Positions 25,014-36,188 of a DNA stretch of 64,000 nucleotides are shown here, piece by piece (position 1 is the stretch's first letter; every line of letters begins with the position of its first letter). Origin of the DNA: Jackrogersella multiformis (Eukaryota > Ascomycota > Sordariomycetes > Xylariales > Hypoxylaceae); assembly GCA_902806575.1 (NCBI GenBank), contig CADCXD010000018.1, forward strand, positions 3,534,001 through 3,598,000, in the 5' to 3' direction. The position numbers and the translations under genes are program-made. The notes below the pieces were generated by a model that saw only the letters and a program-made list of their open reading frames with translations, had not been told where the DNA came from and searched no databases.

Positions 25014-26893
25014 TCAATGCTCCATTCGCGATGTCGACACTGGCCGCCCACTAGAAACAGTTATCACAGGTCCTGCGATTCCGATACAGTACCAATTGTC
25101 AAGTAAGAGGCCGGTGCAGTCCGTTTCCAACGCCGGGTTCCAAACGTAAAAGTCGCTGCAGCTACATCAGCACACGCCCAAGTGTTATTTTCGTGATAAC
25201 CGCTACCTACTCGAGGCTTATTCGGGCGGAATTAGCAATAGCCCAGCATCCGTCCCCTAACTGCGCCTTGTAGAACCTCCTACAACCGGATACCATACCC
25301 GCCTATCCCTCCGTCAGCCATTATCTCCGACTGTGCGATTTCTCATCTACTTACCTGGACTGGGGTTGGCGTCGTGACGGCTGAAGTCGTGTTATTGCTT
25401 GGCGACGTTATTGTCGTGCTCAGAGGCAACGAAGTGGAATTTCCTGCCGCAACGCAGACATAGAAGTTTGGCGTGAGGTGGTCGCAAGTCCCTGATCCGA
25501 TTGCCGGGTTCCACTGGTAGAAGGCGTCGGAGCTCAGGGCGTTGATCGAAATGATAGATTCACAGGTGTCGGTGCTAGAATTTGAGCTACTTTAGCATCA
25601 CCACAAAACATTACTGGAAAAGGATAACTAACGAAGAGACGAGCCAAAGCTTGGTACATCCAGCCGCCATCCCACTCTGCGTGGGTGTTAGCGGCTGGTC
25701 TGTAGACGGCACAGGCCCCGTCCTCGTGGTGGGCGTGCCTGGAATGCCTACGCAGTACCAAGCATCATCAACGATGCCCTCGCAAGACTCGCTCCCGAGA
25801 CTCGGGTTCCATGCTCTAAAGTCGGACAGGGAAAATATGTTAAACATGGCGACGATATCGGCACACGACTCGCCCTCGCCCTGGTACCAATGGCGACACT
25901 CACTGGTCTGGCCAGACGGGATCGTAGCCGGCGGCGACGTAGCGGTTGGGGGCAGAGCAGTGATGCCGCTAGGCCCAACGACACAGTAGTAGTATCCTAG
26001 CCAGAGACCGTCGCAGTCTCCGTTGAGAGCTGGATTCATTGCCATGAAGTCCTGCTGCGTCAGATAGTGGCCGTCGACGATGCTGCGGCAGGTATCGCCG
26101 TCTTGAGCCCGGTAGTAAGACAGACAGCCGCTAACGATTCCCGCTTGTGTGGGCTCGGCTACAAAGGTGGAGTTGACTTCTGGAAAGGTTGTGAAGGTGT
26201 AGTTACCTGTGAATGTAGGCACAATGGCCGGCGCGTCGGTTGTGGTCCAGCCAAACTCGGCCGTCGAGGTTGTTGGGATACCGATGCAGAGCCACCAGCC
26301 GGCGTACAGACCTGAGCAGTCGCTGCCGAGCGTTGGGTTCCAAGCATGCCTTCCCGCAAGTCAGAATCTCAAAGAGTACCTGGGTATGGAAAAGGGATGG
26401 GGCTGAAACGCAAGGGAACTCACAAGCTCTCAAGTGTCAGCCATGAGCTAGTTGACACGATACTGTCGCATGTATCAGATGGGTTGACATAGTACCAGTT
26501 GTTACAAGCTGGAGGTTGCCCCGGTTGTGTTCGTCGTGGTGGGAAGCTCGTCTCTATCGTTGTCGGGGTGATAGTCCAGTTTGTTATAGGCCAGTTGATT
26601 GTATATGACTCCGTGTTGGGCGGTATACTAGTTGTGTTGGTGCTGTTGGATACCACGCTATTTCTAGTGCTTCTAGTGCTTGATATGGTGGATGACCAAG
26701 ACGCTGTCGTCGCCATATTGGGATCTATGCCAACGCAGTATGAGTCGCCGGACCCCTCGAGGACTGTCCGGAATTTGTTGCAGTTTTGGACGATGATGGG
26801 CACCGTCGGCCCTGACGGCGACGAGTCTTGGGCATATACGCTCTGGATGATCAATGACAGCCCGAAAGCACATGTCTTTCTTAGCGACAACAT
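25014..26893 (-). CDS. Secreted multi-LysM chitin-binding protein, five exons
   Basis: Joined exons on the minus strand: 26893-26424, 26349-25633, 25586-25355, 25302-25211 and 25155-25014 (introns 74, 46, 52 and 55 bp), giving 550 aa with a TGA at 25016-25014. Residues 1-21 are a signal peptide ending VYA. A Ser/Thr/Asn-rich stretch follows. Then come five LysM domains, each opening with a Cys and ending in a WNPxLxxxC...WYCVGI-type block; examples are AWNPTLGSDC, AMNPALNGDC, AWNPSLGSESC, QWNPAIGSGTC and VWNPALETDC. A degenerate half-LysM (NCNKFRT...YCVGIDP) precedes them. Fungal LysM proteins bind chitin or chitin fragments, shielding hyphae or suppressing host recognition, or accompany subgroup C chitinases. 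Three of the four introns cut a LysM domain; in two cases this is immediately before the WNP block. The first three junctions rest on strong splice sites. The 46-bp intron uses GTTAGT and is the least certain. Confidence 0.9.
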
Positions 26894-27730
26894 TTTTCAC
26901 TTAGTTGTTTTCTCGCTTCAGGATTCTATAAAGAGATCTCAAGCATCAAGAAAACGAACATTTGAAAGAGCTGAAGAACCGTAGAACGGTCTCGTAGCCG
27001 CCCGAAACCCAAAACCAAAATTACGTTTAGAGTGATTGCTTCCAAACATGAGAGGGGGGGTTTCAACGCCGTTACTCTGTGCCTGTGAAGCTCGACATCG
27101 TCGCCCTTTCTTTCGGCATCACATATATCACAGATCCTGCAATTTATATTGCCAAGACATCGAGATCACGCAGTCCTACATTGAAACGGGTTGATCGGTC
27201 CCGTCCATAGCTCCACGAAACTGACTGTCCGGCCGTAACTTTTCAAATTTACATGCCACGAAATCAACGGCCATCGTGGCGTGCAACCCGCCATGAGAAA
27301 TTATGAGACTGAGGTGTTATATCATCCTACACGAGGTGGATTTCTCACGGCGGAGGACCTTGCAGAGCGGCTGAAGCTAGACCCTAGCCGGTTTCACCGT
27401 TCTATAACGCTATAAATGCAAGATTTGAGTGGAGGAAATCTACTTTCTCCACCCTCTTACCCGTGTCGGTACCGGTACTTGCACTTCATTGCTGAAACTC
27501 AGAGAGTTGAGAAGACCCTATCAGCGAGGCAATCTCCCGTGCATACCTCACTAGTTGATTGCTACCAGAGTTTGGTGGTATGTTCCGATTATTGGAATCC
27601 TACTCCTACTTCAGCTGGAATATTTGAACTATTGATCAAATTATTCATGATATTGAGCCTGAACAACCGGCCGTCTTTATTTTGCTTTTCTTTCGTTGAA
27701 ACTTCAACAACAGCACCAGCAACAGCAGAG
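26894..27730. other. Divergent promoter region, LysM gene and metzincin
   Basis: 837 bp between two divergently transcribed genes. A plus-strand frame opens at 27416 and runs in phase into the metzincin, but its 105 leading codons show no domain, and the ATG at 27731 begins a clear signal peptide. I therefore treat 27416-27730 as leader. No regulatory motif is named. Confidence 0.55.
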
Positions 27731-28985
27731 ATGTTATCCTTATTGGTATCTGGCTTGTGCTTCTTCACATCCTTTGCAATTCCGGGCGTACATGCAGGCA
27801 GTCGAATTTGGGAGTCCAACATCAAGTACTCGCGCGTTGTGCAGCACGAAATTAGTCAGGCTCGCGATCTTTCATCCCAAGCCTACGGCAATGACACCAA
27901 CGTGATCAATGGCCGCAGCATTGGTGGCTACGAGCCGCTACCCAGTGCTCAGTACCATTATCATAATAGTAGCTCCCAATCGATTCACAGGCGCTGGTTC
28001 GGCATTGAAAAAAGCGACGCTGAACGCCTTTGGCCTCAGGGCAATATCAAGGTGTGCTTCGATGAGGCCATGTGGGGTTCTCGATCCACTGAACAGATCC
28101 TGCGCGGTCCCTTGGAAGAGGCTCGTGGGCTCTGGAGAGATAAGGGACTTGACGACAACAATAACTGGTTCAAGTTGGAAGTTGTGGACGACGTAGAGTG
28201 GTGCAGAGACCGTACAAACCGGCCGAATTTCTTGCTGGTCATGTACGCCGGGCCCGGCAGGCTCAACATGGAAACGACCCCCGGGATGGGCCGCGAGCTA
28301 AATGTGGGGAATTTGGAAACCTCATACGAGAAGCTAGGCCCCCAAATGATTCTCAGCGATGTGTTAACCGTAGGCCACCGCAACGTGGTTGCTAACTACG
28401 CGCATGAGGTGGGCCACTTCTGGGTTCCACCACGAGCACCAGAACCCCGACTGGTGGACTTCCGACGTGAGGGGCAAGAAGAACGACAACTACTTCTTTG
28501 GGGACGGCAGCTTCTTCTGCGAGCGGCTAGCCGACTACGCCCAAGTTATGACCCGCATCGACGCGGCGATAAATATACCAGCCTACGATAAGGACAGCAT
28601 AAAGCGCAAGGTGTGCCGCGAGCGCAAAGTCGCCGCCAGCTGGGAGTTCGCCGGCGGCCTCAACTACCTGCCCGTGCTGTCATCTGTGCAGGGGGGCAAG
28701 AAAAAGGAGCCCGACTGGTCCTCCATCATGATCTACCCCAGCACGGCCGGCAATGGAGACGCGGGCGACGGGGTTGACCAGGCTATCCTGCTCACCAAGC
28801 CGAACGGCGATGTCATCAAGCCCGTGACAAGGCCGAGCTCGCTTGATGTCGAGGGCCTGCGCAAGATGTACGATGGGTCGCCTAGGGAGCCGGTCAGACA
28901 GCTACTCAATAGAAAGAGTAGCCAGTTTCTCAATAAGTTTAGAAGTGTCGTGAGGGAGGACCCAGATGCGGGTTGTTTGTCTTGA
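27731..28985 (+). pseudogene. Astacin-like metzincin protease, frameshifted in the zinc motif
   Basis: Secreted zinc metalloprotease family (metzincin, closest in pattern to M12A). The ATG at 27731 begins MLSLLVSGLCFFTSFAIPG, a signal peptide. After a propeptide-like segment comes a conserved GIEKSDAERLWPQGNIKVCF start of the catalytic domain. The zinc motif begins AHEVGHFW at residue 224 (His225, Glu226, His229), but the next bases at 28424-28425 shift the frame. The continuation GFHHEHQNPDWW, with the third zinc His and the family Glu, is found one frame over. The Met-turn SIMIYPS also lies in that second frame, which runs to a TGA at 28985. No splice signals fit an intron at the shift, and the pattern equals loss of two bases. 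As written, the first frame ends at 28591 in unrelated residues. Either the gene is dead or the sequence has an indel error at this spot. Confidence 0.85.
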
Positions 28986-29505
28986 CTTATTCCATCCGAA
29001 ATCATAGCAAGACAGTCGTGGATGTTAAAAAATAAAAATAAAAATAATTAAAAAAGGGGGGAGGGGGGTTGGTATCCGGGTAGTCTGGGTGGGGCTGTCC
29101 GGGTAGAAAGCCGTTAGTGAAAATGCAGACCGTATTAATGATACTAACTTACACTGTATAGTTCCTATCCCTTGAAGTGTTTTTTCAGGTAACTCATACG
29201 TGGTTTAGCTGTTGATTATGTAATTTAGGGATAGTGAGCTCGCAGTGCAAGACTGTATGATTACCTACCGACACGGTCTACATTTTCACTGATATCTTTC
29301 TGCTATCTTGACCTTAGGGAAGAAGAAGCAAGACTAATAGTATTATATGTTGCATCGCAAGAAGTCTTCTATTTGAATTGGCCTGTTAAAGTAAAAGTAA
29401 ACATATAAGCGACGTAGTTCCGTCCTTCGATAAACTCGCTTCAGTCTTAATCTATTTTATACCGAGAAGGCGGTGGAGGGATGGAGTCGTCTCTTATTAC
29501 TATAA
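28986..29505. other. Spacer, convergent gene ends
   Basis: Lies between the metzincin (plus) and the chitinase (minus). It contains an A-rich run with a G-rich block at about 29025-29070. No gene seen. Confidence 0.55.
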
Positions 29506-31599
29506 TTACAACTCATCTTTCTTATCGGTTTTTGGCCACGGTGAGTCAAAGTCCGGCAGGACGTCCGGAAGGCCCTGCAAAGTGCTCTGTTTCTCTCGCG
29601 AGGAGACGCTGCCCAGCGCTTCCAGCAGTGTACCATCGTCGAGGTCAATTGCCCAGACCATACATCTATCATCCGGTCAGATAGCTGAGCGATTATTTGG
29701 AGACGGAAGAGAAAGCGATGATAGGTAGTCAGTCAGAAAAGGACGAGGGCAGGAGATGGGAACTTACCCTCCTAGACACCGCTGATTCGCATAGTTCATC
29801 TTAATCCTCATCGTCTCGGCATCGTCCCAGCTGACCCACTGGTTGCTGTCCCAGGTGACGATCTTGACGGCCGCCGCTTCATCGAACGTAACGTTCGCAC
29901 CGTTAGCAATGATTTTCACGATTTCCGCTGCCGAGAGCACACCGGGTGTCCCTGTGCACACACCGCCGTGGGCGCCGTCGCTGAACTCACATCCCGAGTG
30001 CATGCAGTTGGGGTCCTTCATGGTGAATGAGCGCCCGTAGAAGCCCAGGCCCATGACGACGCGGCCGGGGTTCACATTGTTGCGCCAGAGGAGCTCCAGG
30101 GCCAGCTGGATCTCCGTCAAGTTGGTGTGCGCGTAGGCATATGGGCCGATGGAATGAACTGTGCTATCCCAGACGCCATCTATGCGGAGCTAGTGAGCAG
30201 AGGCAGATCTCATACCAGCGGGAAACCTGCTGAATAGATTGAAGTATAAAATATCAAATACTCACGAATGTCGTATGTCATAATATTGAACCAATCAATA
30301 TGTGGCTCCAACTCCTTGAGATTAAAGCCGCGGAGGTACCAATACGATGCAGGCTACATAAGTCATTAATACTTTCGGAGTTAATGAAATCTAAAGAGGG
30401 TCGACGGGGTCCGAGTGGAGGAATGGATCTAAATGAAGGATTTACCAGAGTGAGAGATAATCCATACGCCTGGCCCGACGCATTCAGCCTATCCCTTAAC
30501 CTTTTCAAGAAATTCGCGTAATGATCGAAGTCCGCTGCCACACCACCGCGGTCATCAGCGACAGGATATTCCCAGTCGATGTCTACGCCGTCGAACCCAT
30601 TCTGCTGCATAAACGTGAGCAGCGACTCGAAGAAGGCGTCCTGGTGTGCCTCGCTCACGGCCAGGTCGGAAAAGGTGGTGCGGTACGGCCCTGGGTCATT
30701 CATGGCCCAGCCGCCGATAGCAATCCAGACCTCTAGGTCCATCTGCTTCTCTTTCAGTGCCGTAACACGCTTGTATAGCGACGCCGTGTTGGCGTCCATT
30801 GCATCGATACGGAATGTAGTGGGATTGACCAACGCGAAGGCGAAGTTGATGTGTGTGTACCAACCCAGGGGGATGTCTTCAGGTTCCATGGCTGCGAGTG
30901 TTGGTCAAAATTTGCGCTTTCTGTCTAGGGCATGCTTAAAGAATCAAGCTACCTCGTCTCAAATCCGATCTTGCGGGCGGATCCTGAACAGGTGCGCGAG
31001 AAAAGATTGAGGACTTACTCCCGCAAGGCCTTGCCAAGTTCCAGCCCTCGTAGTACCCGATGAGCTTCTAGTCGGCGCTTTTCCCATCCGAACACTGCGG
31101 GCTCGCAACAGTTTTGCCTCCGCAAAAGTCTTGCGTCGTGCCGCAGAAACCGAACTTAGAACAGCAGACGTTCAGCGGACAAGTGCCTGCTTTGGACCAC
31201 TGCATACCCCAGCCCGGGTCGCACTCGGACTTCTGGTCACAAGTAGAAATGCAGCCCATGCCGCAAAAGTTAGGGCCCATGCCGCAAACACCTTTGCTAG
31301 TTGTTGGATCTCTGGGCTTTGTGAGTCTCTAACTTCAAAGTAACGGTCGCCTCGAGGGCTTACACAGAACCACAGCAGCCCAATTTGCACGGATGAGATG
31401 CATCACACGAGTCGTCCAGCTCTTCATCTTCTACTTGAATATCTGCATTTAGTGCAAAGGCTGTTGATTGGATTGACTGGACCTCTGCCTTGTTCGCATC
31501 CTGTTGGGCTAAGGCTGTATGCAGCAAAAGGTTGGGCAACAGAAGGATAAGCGCAGTGCGTAAGACCATTACCCCGAAGGTCATAATTGCAGACATCAT
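29506..31599 (-). CDS. CBM18-GH18 chitinase, six exons, with an in-frame TAG
   Basis: Exons: 31599-31364, 31296-31019, 30891-30446, 30353-30266, 30179-29768 and 29665-29506 (introns 67, 127, 92, 86 and 102 bp), 540 codons. It starts with a signal peptide (MMSAIMTFGVMVLRTALIL... to ALAQ). A Cys-rich chitin-binding region follows (CKLGCCGS, FCGMGC, then a CBM18 with CPLNVCCSKFGFCGTTQDFC). The GH18 barrel starts at LIGYYEGWN and has the catalytic FDGVDIDWEYP (general acid Glu), the substrate-binding Tyr region NIMTYDIHGVWD and the final MVWAIDLDD strand. This layout is that of fungal subgroup C (CBM18/LysM) chitinases, and a LysM gene lies two genes away, a known pairing. Two oddities: codon 155 (31070-31068), between CBM18 and GH18, is TAG where relatives have Gln; and the protein ends KKDEL. 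A 42-nt weak intron (31109-31068) could remove the TAG in frame but has no good donor. Confidence 0.85.
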
Positions 31600-32186
31600 G
31601 CTCTCTACTAAGGGTGTGAAGCGACTCAGCAAGCCCCAAAATCATGACTTGGAAAATAATTACCTATAGGAACTTGCAGAAAGTAAACACATGGAAGGGT
31701 TATCAGAAGTAGGAAGGGCAAAACTTGAGGTGTTTGAAACGAGGACGACTAGGAGTAGAACAGGTGTGAGGATGTTTGAAGAAGAGAGAAGAGAAATGAG
31801 TCAGGAGGTGATTGTGCTCAAAAATACAACTACAGAGCCATTGCACAATTTCACAGCTATTACACAACACAGCTACACAACTACCTAGGTGCACAACCTG
31901 CGAATCTGGTTGACTATGCGAAGTCGTAACTGTCTGGTTGTCTCTGGGTATCGGATGGTACTTTGACGATGTTACCTCACGATATATTGTAATAGGGTCA
32001 CCTATTGTATACCTAGGTAATTTTAGTTGTCTCCTATTTCTCTGTGCTCTTTGTCTTCGAGGAATATTCTCGAGATGTGCTCCCTCGATGAGGCTTGATT
32101 TCTCTTGTCCCTTCTCCTTTCTTTGCTATCTTTTCTCAATTCGCCTTTTTAACACTCTTGGTACATTTCGCATTTTGTCTTTTACC
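31600..32186. promoter_or_regulatory. Shared divergent promoter, chitinase and SGNH hydrolase
   Basis: 587 bp separate the two start codons on opposite strands, so both genes probably share upstream control. It holds two CCTAGGT words (31884 and 32013). A plus-strand frame runs in phase from 31938, but its 83 leading codons have no domain, and the ATG at 32187 has a good context (TACCATGC) and precedes a hydrophobic leader. No transcription-factor site is claimed. Confidence 0.5.
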
Positions 32187-34358
32187 ATGCGATTAGTCTC
32201 AGCATATGGTTTCGTACCATTGCTGTTCATTGCAGATCGTGCCATAACTAATGCCATTCCCCGAAATACCACCAACCCACATATTCCATCTATCATCATA
32301 CCCCAAGAACTAAAGAGACGGAAAGACTCATTTAACGACCCAACTGTCTTCACATGGGTGCAACGCTTTGCAGCCATCGGCGACAGCTACACGGCCGGCG
32401 TGGGTGCTGGCTCCAGACTTGGCGGTATTTCCGACCTAGGCTCGTGGTGGTGCTCGCGGTATGACCAGTCGTACCCAGTCCTAATGAAGGAATTTGTCGG
32501 GTCTGAGATAGAAGATTTCCAATTTCCGGCCTGCAGCGGGGACCAGACGTGGAATATCTACAACCAGGCTACGGCACTGAAAGACAACATTGATCTGCTC
32601 ACACTGACGGCTGGTGGCAACGATCTGTGTCTCTCCGATATTGTCAGGAGCTGTGTCATTATAGCTTTTGACGAGGCCACCTGCACCGCTATCCTGGACA
32701 AGGCGCAGAAGAACCTCAAGAATATCGTCAAGGACAACGTGAAACAGATCCTTAAGGCGCTTGACAGCAAGATGGCAAAAGACGGTGTGGTCGTGTACAA
32801 TGGTTACGCACGCTTCTTCAACGAGGAGAATGAAGACTGTGCCACAAAACAGGATTGGGCCCCGTTCTATTGGTACCGCTATCTGCAGGACAAACCAGGC
32901 CCCTTGCCTTTGACCATTGAGCGCCGCAAGAACCTCAACAAGTTGACAATGGCGTTGAACGATGCACTGCGTGATGTGGTTCATAGTGTCGCAAAAGAGG
33001 TTAGTTACAAGATTGGCTATGCCTCTTGGGATCTCTGGGGCATCGATGGCGTTGACGGCCAAATGCGCGCCCCTTCGTCCTCGGGCACCTACCCGGATGC
33101 CAAACAGCCGGACTTGCTATTTTTCAAGCCGGATACGCGCAAGTCTCTCTGGCGGTTCCCAATCAAGAAGAAGCGTTTAGCTAATGGCAATGAGGCTCTC
33201 TACATGGACTTGGACGACACTGTTGATGGCGAAGTTGTTGGGGAGTGGGATACTTCTATTCCACCCACCGAAGAGCAACGTAAAGCCCTACGTGCGTCTC
33301 TACCTCCTCTACCGGAGCGGGATCTCGACGACAAGGGCGTCGACAGGGCTATTTACCGCTCCTCGCTTTGGAACTCGGTGAATCCCCGCGCGGTAGCACT
33401 CAAAGCGCTTGATAAACGAGCTCCGGCCGTACCCGGCTGCCCCGGGGATTCGAATCCATTTGTCCCCAACGTTGGATGGATCCAACCAGACTTCCTGGGG
33501 CGCATCTTCCACCCCAACGAAGCTGGGCACGTCGCTATTGCGTCATTCGCCATTCAGCGGGCCATTGATTTGCGGGCTGAAGTGTTAGGCCTCAACCCGG
33601 AAATCTGCGAGGTCACGGACGAGTTCAAGTGCTGGCAAAAAGAAGGTTGCAAGGGGTACGCCACTCCGGACCGGTTGAACGCGAATTATAAGACATACTG
33701 TGACGAGGTCAAGGAACCCGAGGACGGCACGACGAAATGGAAAGATAGTCGAAGTTTTCATGAGGGAACACCAGACGAGCACGAGTTTGTAGTCGAGACG
33801 ACGGAATTTGCTAGTAAGTTTAACCACGACGAGTGTATTGAGAGTATGGAGCGGATTATTAACGGGTGCGATGGCAATGATCCCAATAATCCCATGGGCT
33901 GGAAGTTTGGGGGTACATGGAAGCGCGGAGAATATAGGTACACTGTTAACATCAAGCGGGACAACCGGCCATGGCCTCCGATAACGAAGGCGCGTGGAAG
34001 CTGTAATGGCGGGTACCATGTGACTTATAGTGATTACACTATGTATGGTAAGTTACAATATTCCTCACTGAGGTGACGAGTGTAATCTAGAACCAGAGCT
34101 AACATATTTACAGGTGCTGGATGGAGCAGTTGGGACTACGGCCAGGACACTATTGTTCCCAAAATGAAGGGGTGTTTAGGGCTAGGCATCTCGGCTTGGG
34201 TGTTCGACTATTTTGATAAGCCGGATGAGGACGGCATGGAGTGGAAAGCTACCTTCCACACGCCTGTCTTCGTGAACAACCGCTGTTTTAAAAACAACAA
34301 GGTTGCGATAGGCGCTGGTGGCTTTACTGACGGATGTGGAGGCTCTGGTTGGGCGTAG
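32187..34358 (+). CDS. Secreted SGNH (GDSL-type) hydrolase with C-terminal domain
   Basis: Two exons, 32187-34047 and 34114-34358 (66-bp GT-AG intron), 701 aa. The N-terminus MRLVSAYGFVPLLFIADRA is a likely signal peptide. Block I is FAAIGDSYTAG with the nucleophile Ser67; the oxyanion block is LTAGGNDLC with Asn145; the last block is IFHPNEAGH with the catalytic His442. The catalytic part therefore spans about 60-460 and contains a charged insertion around 315-410. The remaining 240 residues form a Cys-rich domain (CWQKEGC, NPMGWKFGG, RPWPPITKARGSC, YGAGWSSWDYGQ, MKGCLGLG). By memory this resembles the C-terminal region of large subgroup C chitinases, but that link is only inference. Likely an extracellular esterase acting on a polymer side group or lipid; the substrate is unknown. 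The neighbouring chitinase supports a cell-wall role. Confidence 0.87.
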
Positions 34359-34720
34359 TTAATGACCGAGTTTTACTTTGGCTCTTGTGCTGCTTAGGTC
34401 TAATGTGGCCTCCTTGTCGTGTTAACTTGAAATTGTACGGGAGCCCCCTATTAAAAAAATTATATCGAAGTGATTACGGAACCATCGGTATTGAGGGGGC
34501 GAGCACCCACAAGCTCTTTTGCTACCGGTACAGATGGGTGCTTGGACGTCGAGGAGCAGCTAAATTGGTAAATCCTAGGTAGGTACTATCTCAATCCTGA
34601 GGATTTCGATTGATCTCTCTTTGATCACCATGTAAAACCAACAGAATCAAAGTTAAGATCCCGTACCTCCGAGGCAAAAAGCCTAAAACCAATACCTACA
34701 AGGCAACTTACAAATACAGT
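34359..34720. other. Spacer, convergent gene ends
   Basis: Lies between the SGNH hydrolase (plus) and the AAA ATPase (minus). It is presumed 3' UTRs; one CCTAGGTAGGTA word is at 34574. No gene seen. Confidence 0.6.
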
Positions 34721-36188
34721 TCATTCTTCCTCTTTCATGCTCTCGCGGAGAATCGCGACCTGCTTCTTAACCTCTACCCACAGAATGAGGTCGTCCAAAT
34801 CATCATCGCCGCCAAGCACCCCAACCCATTCGTCGTTCAACTCCTCCGTAAGTGGCTGTTCGCAGCTTAGGTTGATCCCCTTCCCCTTCCTGGCAATAGC
34901 TAGCAAGGCGGCTACGAATGCCTCTTGCATATACGCGAAGCTGAACTTATCTGTGATACCTGTAATGGCGGCACAGAGTTTATCAGGGAATTCAATCTCT
35001 TCGTTGCTAGCGAGCTTAGACTGCCAAAACTTGCAGTACGCTATGCGCTGGTCTGAATCCGGATCGGGGAAGAGGTACTTCCGGTCGAACCGCGATGGTC
35101 GTTTCTGTCTGCGTGTGAGCAACTACAACTTGGAAAGTCGAGGTTGGAAGAGCATACAGAGATTCCCGGGTCTAAGCGATCAAGATGATTTGTGCTGCCA
35201 ATCATGAAGATACCGTCATTGCTCTTTAGTCCATCTACCTCGTTTAGGAAGTAGCTTCGTACGTCTTCGGACACGATGGTGTCGAGGTCCTCAAACACTA
35301 AGTAACAGGGGGCCAACTGCCTCGCCTTGCTAAATATCAAGTTGATAGAGTATTCCGGCCCACCGTACTGCACCAAGTTAGTATAGACAGCGGAGACAAG
35401 CTTGCAAAGGGACTTACGGAGGTCAATGTACGAACGTACAAAGTCGGAATAGGGTCTTTCCGACTGTAGAGGGTGTGCATCATAGCTTTGATGGAGATGG
35501 TCTTGCCATTCCCCGGGGGTCCGTAGTAGATAATACCTCTCTTCCAGGGGACCTTCAAATTTTGATACGTATCTTTAGAATCGTAGAACGACAGGTGGTC
35601 ATTGATGATGGCCTTCTTCATATCCTCATCCAAGATCACCGAGCCCCACGATGCACCCATAACGCTACGGTACAGATCAGCGTTTTTCTGCCAGTACCCG
35701 CTATCGAATACCCAAATTTCGTCGTGGAGTTCATTGCTCCACTGACCAGCAGCAGCACACAGAGCATCGGCCTTGTGTTTCTCTGGAGTAAGAATATAGT
35801 AATTGGTGACCGTAGGATAGGAGGCTAATCCATCGCGACCATCGATCCGATAGACAATGAAGTCCGCGTCGTTCCACTTGTACAAGAACTTGCCAAATAT
35901 GATTTCGTCTGCCAAGACACCAGCACCACCATCGATGCGCCGCGTCGGTGGGAGGTACACCTTCCAGCTTACTACCGACGGGAGACTACCACCGGCATCT
36001 TCGATGACACTAAAACTCGCGCGTCCAGCGGATGCATAGGCAAGCAAATTGCTGGAGAATTCTGGCGCGATGACCAAATCGAGACCCGGATATTCTTGTT
36101 GCAATGCCCGGACGATGACGCTGTCCGTATTCACTCGCTTGCCACTAGAGTGGTCGAAGTACGCCTCTGTCACGGGTTGGGAAGGCAT
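34721..36188 (-). CDS. BCS1-type AAA+ ATPase
   Basis: Exons 36188-35418, 35367-35158 and 35104-34721 (introns 50 and 53 bp, all phase 0), 454 aa. The Walker A motif GPPGNGKT is at residues 223-230, the Walker B LVFEDLD ends near residue 285, sensor 1 is GSTNHLDRLDPGI with Asn317, and an arginine region RPSRFDRKY follows the second intron. The middle intron junction restores the familiar DPGISKRPSRFDRKY order, which supports the joins. The N-terminal 200 residues match the soluble part of fungal BCS1-like proteins (VVSWKVYLPPTRR, NYYILTPEKH), but the usual N-terminal membrane anchor and mitochondrial presequence of true Bcs1 are not seen. It is therefore probably one of the expanded fungal BCS1-like paralogues rather than the complex III assembly factor. 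Its client is unknown. Confidence 0.88.

Noticed and set aside
27416..27730. N-terminal extension of the metzincin by 105 codons
   Set aside because: No domain or leader resemblance; a clear signal peptide begins at the ATG at 27731.
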